Notes: generated by a model not told the origin, from the letters alone. 64,000 nucleotides of DNA from Volvox africanus (GCA_030268105.1 BSDZ01000004.1:2343001-2407000), one strand, 5' to 3'; shown: positions 1 through 9,751, numbered from the stretch's first letter. A program made the numbers and translations.

Positions 1-2088
1 GCATTGCGACGTCCATGACTCGAGCGAAACGAAAACGCCTTTGCGAGTTAAGTTAGTAAGCGGGGCCGCAATGATGGAATATTTTTCAATGAACTTCCGG
101 AAATAATTGGTCAAGCCAAGGAACTTACGCAGCTCCGTGAGGTTCTGAGGCGCGGGCCAATCGCGAACCACGGCGACCTTCCGTGGGTCCATCTTCACAC
201 CGGTGGCCGACACAATGTGGCCCAAATATTCCACCTGAGGCTGCGCCCAAAAGCATTTGGCGCGTTTAGCAAACAATTGCTCCCGCCTCATAACGTCGAG
301 CACGAGCCGCAGATGCTCCAAGTGCTCCTCGCGCGTTTTAGAATATACCAAGATGTCATCCAGGTAGCAAACAACGAACCTGTCGATAAACGGCCTAAAC
401 ATTCGGTCCATAACCGCCTGAAACGTCGCAGGGGCATTAGTCAAACCAAATGATAGGACCGTATACTCAAAGTGACCGAAGGGCGTCCGAAAAGCGGTTT
501 TCGGGATATCAGAAGCAGCGATGCGAATCTGATTGTAGCCCTGTTGTAAGTCAATTGAGGAAAAATAAGCCGAGCCCTTCAGCTTATCCAACAGGTCGTC
601 AACGCGTGGCAAAGGGTAGCGATTTTTCACCGTATTCGCATTTAAGCCCCGGTAATCAATGCACATGCGCAAGGTCCCATCCTTCTTACCGACAAACAAA
701 ATCGGTGCAGAAAACGGGGATGTGCTGGGGCGTATCATACCCTTCGCGAGTAAATCCGTCACCTGGCGCTTTACCTCATCCAGCTCCAATGGACTCAACC
801 TGTACATTGGCCGGGCTGTAGGCTGCGCTCCAGGCATGAGAGGGATTGTGTGATCAACAGGACACATAGGTGGTAGGCCGGGGATATCTTTAAAGACGTC
901 CTCATACTGCGACAGTAGGGCCTCAACCTCAGGATCCACAGAAATCTGCGCGGTGGTGACACAACAGCTCACCCGCGGCCTTAAAAGCAGTCCGTGGGCA
1001 CCCTTCCGTAACAAACGGACGGCCTCCTTACGCCCGACTAGCTCTGGTTCGATTCGCGCGGCCATTGCGGTCACAGCAAAATTAACCATAGGCACCGCCT
1101 CAGTTTCGCCCTCCTTTGGTGTGACATGTTCGAACGACAGGAAAGGTACCTTAATCGACAGAGTACCCTTGCACATATGCAGGGTTGCGGTCTCCATGTC
1201 GATGCGCGCGCGGTACTGTCGTAATGTCGACGACCCCATGATGTACGGTGCAGTCTCTGCTAAGCCCTGCAGCACGTACGGCCGGGTCACAACACGCAAA
1301 GCGCCTAATGATAGGCTAAGGGTAATCCTGCCCACAATGGGATGCTTACCCCCGTCAGCAAGGGTAACCTGTGGACAATCAGACGACTCTGGGGACAACC
1401 CCAGCGCATTCACCTCTGCGACAGAGATGAAGTCGTCGCTGGCACCGGTGTCAACAAGTGCCTTCAGAGTACGGCCATTCAAACCAATCTGAACCACAGG
1501 GACACGGTTATCTACGAGCGAATGCCCAGCAGACAACGTCAGTGCACTTAAGGCGGGTCCGTAACCAACGGCACCCCCATCAGGAGCTTCGTACCAAACG
1601 TCAACCGAGTAGGATAGGTGTGGCCACGGAGCCAGCGTACCCTCCCGATCCACACCATTAAACAAAACGGTGCCCGGCTCGAACCGGTGGACATGCCGCA
1701 TACCCCTTAACGATGCCTCTGCCTTGCGCCGACAGAAAGCGGGGAGTAAAACACATGCGGCCGTGCCTGGATATTGACGCCTACACCTCCTGTATATGGC
1801 CAACTGTTCCGACATCTCACGCAGAGACGAGGGGATGAACAAAACCACGTGGTTAGACAGATCGATAGACGACAGGGGACGGCGAGGTGTAAACAAATTA
1901 CACAACGGGTCGAAGCAGAGAAGTCCCGTGCGTCCGTCAAGCGTGATGCGTCGCGCAATGACTCGCTCGATGTGTCCAAGTACACAAGGCAACAATGCCT
2001 TAACGGCTGGCCGTAAGGATGACCACCGACCACGCGTTAGTTCAGAAATCCCAGGTGGTGCCCCCTCCGCAGGAACCCGGGCAAGCCC
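1..2088 (-). CDS. Pol polyprotein of copy A, partial (protease and RT)
   Basis: This continues the gag frame directly after its TAG. By alignment with the plus-strand copy it covers the protease (DTGAS motif) and most of reverse transcriptase, including the YLDDILVYS active-site region. No in-frame stop is evident between 2088 and the left edge, and the spacing equals that of the other copy, so this stretch may be intact. RNase H, integrase and chromodomain lie off-window. Translation presumably needs readthrough of the TAG, because no frame change is required. Confidence 0.82.
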
Positions 2089-3324
2089 CTATTTCGGCTG
2101 AGGTACAAACGGCGGCATTAGAGGGCAATCCTTCGTGGAATGATTCTCCGCACACCGTAGACAAACATTGGCCAATTTCCGACGCTCGAATTCGGAACGA
2201 TTGCAATTCCATTTTGGCATAAATGTGTCGTCCGTACGAGTACGCTTCGCGTTGGGGTCGGAACGCTGTGCGGCTGCCGACGACGGCGCACCACCACGCT
2301 TCCTGTTCCTAGCTGGGTCCGAGCTCGGACCTGCTCCTCCTGTACCACGGACACCCGAGCTAGCGCCCCCGCGCGCCTTGCGTTGCCCGTTGCTGCGTCG
2401 CGTCGCGGCAGTAGGCGTGGGGCGGGTCGCGCCGAGGTCCTGGTCGAGAGCTACAGCTTCCCCAAGCGGATCCTGCACTTGCACGGCATTTGCACGAGGG
2501 GCAGACTTGACTTCTTCCTCGCCGGCAAGAAGTCGTATCTCCGCGCCCTTAGCAAAAGCGACCAACGCGTCATACGACTTGATCTGCGCTCCAACCAAGT
2601 CAGTGGCGCACCATTTAGCCAAAAGTTTCGTTAGGCCTCGCCTAAACCAAAAGACACGCTCAGATTCGGTGAGGTCAGCAATGGGAGTCACAAGTGCTTC
2701 GAAGCGTGACTGGTACGCAGGTACATTTTCATCCCGACGCATGTGGTAGCTACCGGCTGCCAAAACGTTACGAGCTTCCACATTGCGTGCTTGAACCTCA
2801 GTAGCGAATCGTGCGAGCAAAGCGGCGACTAACTCGTCAAAAGTATAGCTGCCCTGGGCGTTGGTCCAATTGCGATACCAGTCCTTCGCTGCGCCCTCGA
2901 GGGTGTTACCAACGAAGAGACACCTGATACCGTCATTATCGCCACCATGAACAGCTTGGAGGTACTTTTTAGCGTCACGCACGTACGCACGAGTTGCATC
3001 GGCTATGCTATGCCCTGGTGTCTTGTCGGTCAGCGAAATATTGAGCCTAGGAACGGGAATCGACAATCTCATCACCTCAGGGATGTCATCATGCCCTCGA
3101 GCTTGAGGTAATGGCAGAACCCTTGGTCCAGCAGTGTTGTCCATATTCGTGTTCACTGCTGAATGCGGCACAATTAAGTGAGCAGGGGTCTGAAGGAAAA
3201 GGGGCTCTTGAGTGGCTCGCGCGCCAACAGTCTCAAGACCTCTATCCGGCGCTCTAGCAGCTACAACGAAATCGGGTTGGCTAGCTAGGCTAGTGTGCGG
3301 CGTATCGTCGTGTTCCGCGGACAT
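2089..3324 (-). CDS. Gag protein, chromovirus copy A
   Basis: Gag of 411 residues, starting at the ATG at 3324, at the position equivalent to 8516 in the other copy. It contains a Ty3-type retrotransposon Gag domain (roughly residues 115-270), a basic Gly/Ala/Arg-rich linker, and one C-terminal zinc knuckle reading C-X2-C-X3-H-X4-C, one residue shorter between the second Cys and His than the usual CCHC spacing. Gag should form the particle and bind the element RNA. It ends in PQPK followed by TAG, after which pol continues in the same frame. Compared with the other copy there are scattered substitutions but no indel. Confidence 0.9.
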   Translation of the reverse strand: MSAEHDDTPHTSLASQPDFVVAARAPDRGLETVGARATQEPLFLQTPAHLIVPHSAVNTNMDNTAGPRVLPLPQARGHDDIPEVMRLSIPVPRLNISLTDKTPGHSIADATRAYVRDAKKYLQAVHGGDNDGIRCLFVGNTLEGAAKDWYRNWTNAQGSYTFDELVAALLARFATEVQARNVEARNVLAAGSYHMRRDENVPAYQSRFEALVTPIADLTESERVFWFRRGLTKLLAKWCATDLVGAQIKSYDALVAFAKGAEIRLLAGEEEVKSAPRANAVQVQDPLGEAVALDQDLGATRPTPTAATRRSNGQRKARGGASSGVRGTGGAGPSSDPARNRKRGGAPSSAAAQRSDPNAKRTRTDDTFMPKWNCNRSEFERRKLANVCLRCAENHSTKDCPLMPPFVPQPK

Positions 3325-3770
3325 GGAGCACGAAACGATACCCTAGTTTTGCGTAATAGAAGCCGACTTCTATCGCAAAGGCAAGAGTACAAAGCGATTC
3401 GGTGAGCCTACCGACAGTACTCTTGAGAAGATTCAGCAAACTCAGCAAGTACTTGCCCAGCTGAGTCCTGATCTCCGTAGTTTGGGCAATGAGAGTCGCC
3501 AACTGGTCCGGACGAACGCCGGTCTCAGTCGCCGCGGCAAGCAATGCCGGTGCACTGAGATTACCTGCGACTCAGAGCGTACACTTACACAACAAGTGCA
3601 GCAATCTAAAGAAAAGCAATTAAACAATTACAAACCGGAAGCGGCGGCGTCCAAAACGGCGCGGCCTAAGTCTTCGGCAAAAGTATCTAGCGGTCCTCGT
3701 GGTTCGTCGCTGGAACTCGCCATAGAAAGAACCTACTTCCGATTAGACAAAGAGAGACAGTTAGGCAACG

Positions 3771-3788
3771 AACCTGGTCTCGCTACCA
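3771..3788 (-). other. Primer-binding site of copy A
   Basis: Three bases after the LTR the minus strand reads TGGTAGCGAGACCAGGTT. This starts with the TGG that pairs with a tRNA 3' CCA end, and resembles an initiator-methionine-tRNA type PBS with small differences. The other copy has TGGTATCGAGACAGGTT at the matching place. The primer tRNA is inferred by resemblance only. Confidence 0.7.
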
Positions 3789-3791
3789 AAT

Positions 3792-4615
3792 TGTTGTACC
3801 TCTCGTTCGCGTTTGCTCATGAGTATCTGCGCGTCTGGAGACTATCGACACCGATGCGCGAGCACTTGCAAGTACAGCAAGGCAAGCGAGAGCAAACAGA
3901 GACAGCGGAAGACTTCAAGACGAAGAGAGATATAACTTACAGTTTTACAGATCGGAACAATGCAATGGACGAAATCGCCGTCAGCGCCGGAAGCAAGCAA
4001 TCATCACGCGGCGGTGATTAGCGAAGTTCAGGCTTAGCTCGGGCTAAGTAGAATAGTGTATAGAAATAGTAATTTAGAACACACGAATGTTCTCCGGTAT
4101 CGAATGTCTTGTCTTGCTTAGCCGTCCTCGCATCTGTTATACTCGCAGCATCGCAATGCCGTACGATTCACGTCAGGAGGCCGATCCTAGATGTGACAAC
4201 CCTACTGCGTCTAGGCGATGTCTACGTATAACAACGTATAAGCCTTTCCGGCATTCGCATGATGCAAGGGTCCGGATAACGATATCCGGTTGTAGGGCAT
4301 GTATCGCGACGAGTGCGGCGCTCTCAACGTGTGCTTAAATGAAGTAATATTATATCAGATAATATTACTTATTGTTTCGTAGCACGAGCATAATGCGCAC
4401 TTCAATGCTTCGGGCTTTCATGCATGCTAGGCGGATTTGCCATGATGCGATGTCGCGATGGATAATGACAACATGCCAAATGCATATATAAATGTATGCG
4501 AATACATTTATATCATGCAGATTCATTCATATGTAATGCGTTCATCACAAAAGCACTTCGCCTCATAGGATCGCGTCGACCTACGCGTCGGCGGAAAATG
4601 AACCGTAGCACAACA
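3792..4615 (-). repeat. 5' LTR of chromovirus copy A (824 bp)
   Basis: It begins TGTTGTGCTACGG (4615 downward) and ends GAGGTACAACA (3792), the same TG...CA ends and the same 824-bp length as both LTRs of the plus-strand copy, with visible substitutions. It contains a 12-bp perfect inverted repeat, AAGTAATATTAT with a 5-nt spacer (4342-4370), conserved in all three LTRs. The adjoining host-side bases at 4616-4620 are CCCTG on the plus strand. Confidence 0.93.
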
Positions 4616-5369
4616 CCCTGCGCTGAAGGTTGCCCCCGCCGCGACCATTGTTTTGTTGCTGTTGATCCGCCAGACGCTTCTTGCACACTCCGATGAAGTG
4701 ACCTGGCTTACCGCAGTAGTGGCAGATGGCGTTTGATTTACTCCTCTGCTTACTTGTCTGATGACGGCTTGTAGGGTTGAATTTGCCACCACTTCGATGC
4801 GTGATGAATGCCGATGAAGACTCGTTGTTGTCCTCGTCCGGTATCACATACGCCATTAGTCGCGCGACCACTTGCGAGAAGTCCAGCTCTCCTTCACGCA
4901 TTGTCAGGGCTGTTGTTACCACATGATACTTGCTCGGAAGTCCTTTGATGACAATTGTAGAGAGCTCCGTGTCTGCGACTGCGTGTCCCACATCCAGCAA
5001 GTCCGACTGTAGCTGTCGCGCGCGGCTGATATAAATTGGCAGCTCCTCTCCATTAGCCATTTTAAAATCACTTAGCTCCTGTCGTAGTGCTACCTTTCTC
5101 GTGTTGCAGGTTGATGCGAACGTAGCCGCCAAAGCGTCCCAGGCGGCCTTCGCATTTGCCGCCCGAACAATTGTTTGGAGGTGATGGTTCTTTACGTTCT
5201 TGGCCATCACACTCTTGACCTTGTCGGAGATGATGACATCCGCCTCTGCAATTGGTGCTTGTAGCAGGGCGCGACTGTATCCAAGCTCCGCGCACAACAA
5301 TTGGAATCGTAGTTTCCAAGTTGAGTAGTTGTGTAGGTCCAGCGGCTCGTCCAGCCTATCCTTTCCCAT
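4616..5369 (-). pseudogene. Copia-type Gag, truncated by insertion
   Basis: The ATG at 5369 opens about 250 codons of a Ty1/copia Gag. Early residues match the usual N-terminal pattern (LHNYSTWKLRFQLL). A central UBN2-like helical region with TIVRAANAKAAWDAL and KGLPSKYHVVTTAL follows. Then comes a canonical zinc knuckle, C-X2-C-X4-H-X4-C (CHYCGKPGHFIGVC), and a Gln/Asn-rich linker. The frame then runs into the chromovirus LTR at 4615 and stops at 4581 in sequence that does not belong to the gene. Protease, integrase, RT and RNase H are missing from this side. It resembles the Osser-type copia elements known from Volvox, but I cannot assign a family. Confidence 0.85.
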
Positions 5370-5442
5370 TGTGAAGACCTATAAACGCGAAGATCAACAC
5401 TAGAATGGGCAAAAGATGTCAGGCTCCGCGGTCAACGATGAC

Positions 5443-5456
5443 CGGGGCTCATAACC
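5443..5456 (-). other. Half-tRNA primer-binding site of the copia element
   Basis: On the minus strand GGTTATGAGCCCC is complementary to the anticodon-arm side of initiator tRNA-Met (loop CTCATAACC). Copia itself and several relatives prime from such an internal tRNA-iMet fragment. It lies between the putative LTR and gag, where a PBS should be. Confidence 0.55.
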
Positions 5457-5697
5457 TATTGAGACGTAGACTATCAGACATAAGGAAGCCTGACGTAATT
5501 ACGAGAAAGTAGAGTTACATATTATCTGATAGTAAGGAGTCCGAATAGTTCGTTCTAGAGTCGGCACATATACTTGTGCGTATAGCACTACAAGCAGTAC
5601 GAACGTGGGTCGATAGCTTACCGCCGAGTACAGCTACAACAGCGGGATTGTTGCTAGTATGGATCGCTATATCGAACTGATATACCATTTTATAACA
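5457..5697 (-). repeat. Probable 5' LTR of the copia element
   Basis: The bounds are inferred from the PBS on one side and a TGTTATAAAATGG start at 5697 on the other, giving about 240 bp. No second LTR is in the window, so the edges are provisional, and the PBS-side end does not show a clean CA. Confidence 0.38.
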
Positions 5698-5739
5698 AAT
5701 TGTTCCTAAATTCCTCAAACATACTTCCTTTTCATGTAG

Positions 5740-6629
5740 GCAAAGAGTTCAGAGCCCTCTAAGGCAAGGAACTCCAGCAGGAATGCTACAAACTCAAGCA
5801 AGGCGGCAGCGAAAAAGGTACAGCCCATTCATCCTGTCTTCCCGTTTTAGTGAGTTGTAATTTTATGTTTCGTTCTAGTCTTTTAATTTGCTGCGTGCTT
5901 TGTGGTTTGATGTGGTATATGTCGATTTGTTTTTCTCTTTTTTAATAAAAAATGTAAGCTTATCATTTCTAAAATCATATATGTATGTTAATGGTGGGCC
6001 TTGAAGGTAACGAACAATGACGATGTGCGGCCATCCATGAAAGTGAGACGGACAAGCACGGGCATCAAAAGAAAGGTACATTATATTGAGGCCCGACATT
6101 AATTACTTTTTAATAATATTTATTATCACTATCTAGTCCCTTAACGTGTTTTGGACCAGCAGGTGCCGGTGGAAGACAAGTCTACGGACGGTGACGACAA
6201 TAATGACAGTTACGACCACCGGCGAAAGAAGGTAAATTTCCTGAGTTCAGCTTGTTGTCTTAATTTCCTGCTTGTATGAATGTAATATTCTAATATCTGT
6301 TGTTTCGACTGGTAAAGGTCAAGAGTGCTTCGGAAGATGTGCGATGTACACGGGCACGACGTCAACATGGGAGCTCAGAGAGTAAGAAGAAACAGGTAAC
6401 AAAGTGTCCACGTACATAGTACCTAGAAGCACTGCCCATCCATCATGATTAAAGATATCGTAACCGAAATTGATAATTGCTGGGTCGTGTCGGCTTAATT
6501 TACCTTTATACTTATGCATGTAAATAATATCTAATTTTCCTTTTCTGAATTTTTCAGGAGTTGCTTCAGGAGGAGGTGAGCAAGGACGAGAAGAGTGAGG
6601 ACGAGCAGGATGATGCCACCAGTGCGTGA
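5740..6629 (+). CDS. Four 3' exons of a host gene with a Lys/Asp/Glu-rich tail
   Basis: Not recognised. Four exons can be read: 5740-5817, 6163-6231, 6318-6395 and 6558-6629. All are phase 0 at both ends and multiples of three (78, 69, 78, 72 nt). The acceptors are TAG, CAG, AAG and CAG; the donors are GTACAG, GTAAAT and GTAACA. They encode a very hydrophilic C-terminus: Ser/Lys-rich, then Asp/Asn-rich ending RRKK, then Arg-rich ending KKKQ, then Glu/Asp-rich. The frame stops at TGA (6627-6629), yet 13 further acidic codons follow before a TAG at 6669-6671. Introns are AT-rich, unlike the rest of the window. Upstream exons must lie beyond the retrotransposons. The pattern suits a chromatin or nucleolar protein, but that is a guess. 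A TGTAA at 6923 could be the poly(A) signal. Confidence 0.45.
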
Positions 6630-6671
6630 GAGGACGATGACAACGAAGATAGTGAAATAGAAGACGATTAG

Positions 6672-7225
6672 ATAGAACTAACATCTAACATGTTTGTTTC
6701 TAAGCTTATATTAGAGCGGGCTGCTAAATGTGCGGTGGCAGATGAAGTTAGGATGTATGTACCTAATGATGATTGAAATGATTGGTGCATGGTACAAATG
6801 ATTATTGAACTCATAAACAGAATTTGATTGGCAGGATTGGATGTGTAGAAATTTGATTGTTTCGTTGAATTAATGCGTACTCACCAATGGCTGCTTACCT
6901 GGATGCTTCCCGAATATTGAGCTGTAAATTATTTCCTGGAATATTTTCATCTATCAATACTGAAATCCTATTGATATTCTTCATAACAGCTACGTACATT
7001 ACGACAGGATAGTATCCGTACACAAAAAATAATTCTGCAGCGGGTTGGCAAAACAGCAAACAATAACAGGAACGATAACTGAAACAGTAAAGAAATAACC
7101 AGAACGACCAAAAGTAGTTACAGTGAGCAAGAATGCGAGGCTGCCTCGTACGCAAAGTGAAAGTGGCGCAAATGTTGCTATCGCACGCGTAAGACCTTGC
7201 GAAAGCGTGCGAATATGTTAGTTAC
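6672..7225 (+). other. AT-rich stretch between host exons and retroelement copy B
   Basis: Holds the possible 3' UTR of the exons to the left and ordinary AT-rich sequence. The last 70 bases carry GCGTAAG/GCGTGCG-like words related to the heptamer array found beyond the right end of the retroelement. No convincing gene. Confidence 0.4.
7221..7225. repeat. Target-site duplication, left copy (GTTAC)
   Basis: GTTAC lies directly before the TG of the 5' LTR and is repeated directly after the CA of the 3' LTR (14699-14703). Confidence 0.93.
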
Positions 7226-8049
7226 TGTTGTGCTACGGTTAGTTTCCCGCCGATGTGTAGGTCAATGTGATCCTACAAGGCGAAGTGCTATTGTGATGAA
7301 CACATTGCATATGAATGAATCTGCATGATATAAATGTATTCGTGTACATTTATATATGCATTTGGCATGTTGTCATTATCCATCGCGACATCGCATCATG
7401 GCAAATCCGCCTAGCATGCATGAAAGCCCGAAGCATTGAAGTGCGCATTATGCTCGTGCTACGAAATGATAAGTAATATTATCTGATATAATATTACTTC
7501 ATTAAAGCACACGTTGAGAGCGCCGCACTCGTCGCGATACATGCCCTGCAACCGGATATCGTTATCCGGACCCTTGCATCATGCGAATGCCGGAAAGGCT
7601 TATACGTTGTTATGCGTAGACATCGCCTATACGCAGTAGGATTGTCACATCTAGGATCGGCCTCCTAATGTGAATCGTACGGCATTGCGATACTGCGAGT
7701 ATAACAGATGCGAGGACGGCTAAGCAAGACAAGACATTCGATACTGGAGAACACTTGTGTGTTCTACATTACTATTGCTATACGCTATTCTACTTAGCCC
7801 GAGCTAAGCCTGAACTTCGCTAATCACCGCCGCGTGATGATTGCTTGCTTCCGGCGCTGACGGCGATTTCGTCCATTGCATTGTTCCGATCTGTAAAACT
7901 GTAAGTTATATCTCTCTTCGTCTTGAAGTCTTCCGCTGTCTCTGTTTGCTCTCGCTTGCCTTGCTGTACTTGCAAGTGCTCGCGCATCGGTGTCGAAAGT
8001 CTCCAGACGTGCAGATACTTATGAGCAAACACGAACGAGAGGTACAACA
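7226..8049 (+). repeat. 5' LTR of copy B
   Basis: Runs from TGTTGTGCTACGG to GAGGTACAACA, 824 bp. Contains the perfect inverted repeat at 7471-7499 (AAGTAATATTAT, spacer CTGAT) and a second one, CCGGATA-TCGT-TATCCGG, near 7553-7570. Confidence 0.95.
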
Positions 8050-8052
8050 AAT

Positions 8053-8069
8053 TGGTATCGAGACAGGTT
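8053..8069 (+). other. Primer-binding site of copy B
   Basis: TGGTATCGAGACAGGTT begins three bases after the LTR. It differs by about a one-base deletion and a substitution from the usual initiator tRNA-Met PBS (TGGTATCAGAGC type). Confidence 0.7.
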
Positions 8070-8116
8070 CGTTGCCTAACTGTCTCTCTTTGTCTAATCG
8101 GAAGTAGGTTCTTTCT

Positions 8117-8550
8117 ATGGCGAGTTCCAGCGACGAACCACGAGGACCGCTAGATACTTTTGCCGAAGACCTAGGCCGCGCCGTTTTGGACGCCGCCGCT
8201 TCCGGTTTGTAATTGTTTAATTGCTTTTACTTAGATTGCTGCACTTGTTGTGTAAGTGTACGCTCTGAGTCGCAGGTAATCTCAGTGCACCAGCATTGCT
8301 TGCTGCGGTGACTGAGACCGGCTTTCGTCCGGACCAGTTGGCGACTCTCATTGCCCAAACTACAGAGATCAGGCCTCAGCTGGGCAAGTACTTGCTGAGT
8401 TTACTGAATCTTCTCAAGAGTACTGTCGGTAGGCTCACCGAATCGCTTTGTACTCTTGCCTTTGCGATAGAAGTCGGCTTCTATTACGCAAACCTAGGGT
8501 ATCGTTTCGTGCTCCATGTCCGCGGAACACGACGATACGCCGCACACTAG
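8117..8550 (+). CDS. Conserved reading frame(s) upstream of gag, possibly spliced
   Basis: Not a known LTR-element gene. An ATG at 8117 opens about 30 codons beginning MASSSDEPRG and stops at TAA. A second frame, open from about 8272 with no ATG, runs through APALLAAVTETG and an amphipathic Leu-rich stretch to a stop at 8550, overlapping the gag start in another frame. Both pieces are also present, almost unchanged, in copy A (minus strand 3290-3544 and just upstream of it). Joining them would need an intron between about 8207 and 8280; candidate borders exist but are short and unconvincing. It could be a small accessory protein, an alternative Gag N-terminus, or a translation-control leader. 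Confidence 0.4.
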
Positions 8551-9751
8551 CCTAGCTAGCCAACCCGATTTTGTTGTGGCTGCTAGAGCACCGGATAGAG
8601 GTCTTGAGACTGTTGGCGCGCGAGCCACTCAAGAGCCCCTTTTCCTTCAGACCCCTGCTCACTTAATTGTGCCACATTCAGCAGTGAACACGAATATGGA
8701 CAACACTGCTGGAACAAGGGTTCTGCCATTACCTCAAGCTCGAGGGCATGATGACATCCCTGAGGTGATGAGATTGTCAATTCCCGTTCCTAGGCTCAAT
8801 ATTTCGCTGACCGACAAGACACCAGGGCATAGCATAGCCGATGCAACTCGTGCGTACGTGCGTGACGCTAAAAAGTATCTCCAGGCTGTTCATGGTGGCG
8901 ATAATGACGGTATCAGGTGTCTCTTCGTTGGTAACACCCTCGAGGGCTCAGCGAAGGACTGGTATCGCAATTGGACCAACGCCCGGGACAACTATACTTT
9001 TGACGAGTTGGTCGCCGCTTTGCTCGCACGATTCACTACTGAGGTTCAAGCACGCGATGTGGAAGCTCGTAAGGTTTTGGCAGCCGGTAGCTACCACATG
9101 CGTCGGGATGAGAATGTACCTGCGTACCAGTCACGCTTTGAAGCACTTGTGACTCCCATTGCTGACCTCACTGAATCCGAGCGTGTCTTTTGGTTTAGGC
9201 GAGGCCTGACGAAACTTTTGGCTAAATGGTGCGCTACTGACTTGGTTGGAGCGCAGATCAAGTCGTATGATGCTTTGGTCGCTTTTGCTAAGGGCACGGA
9301 GATACGACTCCTTGCCGGTGAGGAAGAAGTCAAGTCTGCCCCTCGTGCAAATGCCGTGCAAGTGCAGGATCCGCTTGGGGAAGCCGTAGCTCTTGACCAG
9401 GACTTTGGAGCGACCCGCCCCACGCCTACTGCCGCGACGCGACGCAGCAACCGGCAACGCCAGGCGCGCGGGGGCGCTAGCTCGGGTGTCCGTGGGTCAG
9501 GAGGAGCAGGTCCAAGCGCGGACCCGGCTAAAAACAGGAAGCGTGGTGGTGTGCCGTCGACGGCAGCCGCACAGCGTTCCGACCCCAATGCGAAGCGGAC
9601 TCGCACGGACGACACGTATATGCCAAAATGGAATTGCAATCGTTCCAAATTCGAGCGTCGGAAATTGGCCAACGTTTGTCTACGGTGTGCGGAGAGCCAT
9701 TCCACGAAGGATTGCCCGCTAATGCCGCCGTTTGTACCTCAGCCAAAATAG
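8516..9751 (+). CDS. Gag protein, chromovirus copy B
   Basis: 411 residues from the ATG at 8516 to the TAG at 9749-9751. The N-terminal third is poorly structured. Residues about 95-270 form the retrotransposon Gag domain (patterns RAYVRDAKKYLQAVHGG, AKDWYRNW, ESERVFWFRRGL). A basic Arg/Gly/Ser linker follows, then a zinc knuckle C-X2-C-X3-H-X4-C (CLRCAESHSTKDC) and a Pro-rich end. It should assemble the virus-like particle and package RNA. The same-frame continuation into pol after TAG implies Gag-Pol by stop-codon readthrough. The frame has no internal damage. Confidence 0.92.
   Translation: MSAEHDDTPHTSLASQPDFVVAARAPDRGLETVGARATQEPLFLQTPAHLIVPHSAVNTNMDNTAGTRVLPLPQARGHDDIPEVMRLSIPVPRLNISLTDKTPGHSIADATRAYVRDAKKYLQAVHGGDNDGIRCLFVGNTLEGSAKDWYRNWTNARDNYTFDELVAALLARFTTEVQARDVEARKVLAAGSYHMRRDENVPAYQSRFEALVTPIADLTESERVFWFRRGLTKLLAKWCATDLVGAQIKSYDALVAFAKGTEIRLLAGEEEVKSAPRANAVQVQDPLGEAVALDQDFGATRPTPTAATRRSNRQRQARGGASSGVRGSGGAGPSADPAKNRKRGGVPSTAAAQRSDPNAKRTRTDDTYMPKWNCNRSKFERRKLANVCLRCAESHSTKDCPLMPPFVPQPK

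Larger units (their letters stand above)
1..4615 (-). mobile_element. Ty3/gypsy chromovirus LTR retrotransposon, copy A (left part off-window)
   Basis: This is a minus-strand copy of the same family as the complete element at 7226-14698. It shows, in transcription order, an 824-bp 5' LTR, a primer-binding site, a conserved upstream reading frame, gag, and pol as far as the RT/RNase H junction, where the window ends. From the gag start to the window edge it is collinear with the plus-strand copy with no net indel (position 1 pairs with 11839 and 2088 with 9752). Its LTR start, with the TG end at 4615, directly abuts a truncated copia gag frame, so this copy inserted into an older copia element. 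The 3' half, 3' LTR and second target-site copy lie outside the window. Confidence 0.93.
4616..5697 (-). mobile_element. Ty1/copia retrotransposon remnant, split by chromovirus copy A
   Basis: The minus strand carries, in order, a probable 5' LTR, a half-tRNA primer-binding site and a gag gene with a copia-type Gag domain and CCHC knuckle. Gag is interrupted by the LTR of chromovirus copy A. The remaining pol would lie to the left of that insertion, outside the window. This sets the order of events: copia inserted first into or near the host exons at 5740-6629, then the chromovirus inserted into copia. Confidence 0.82.

Noticed and set aside
8050..8070. tRNA gene next to the LTR
   Set aside because: Only the short complement of a tRNA 3' end is present; it is a primer-binding site.
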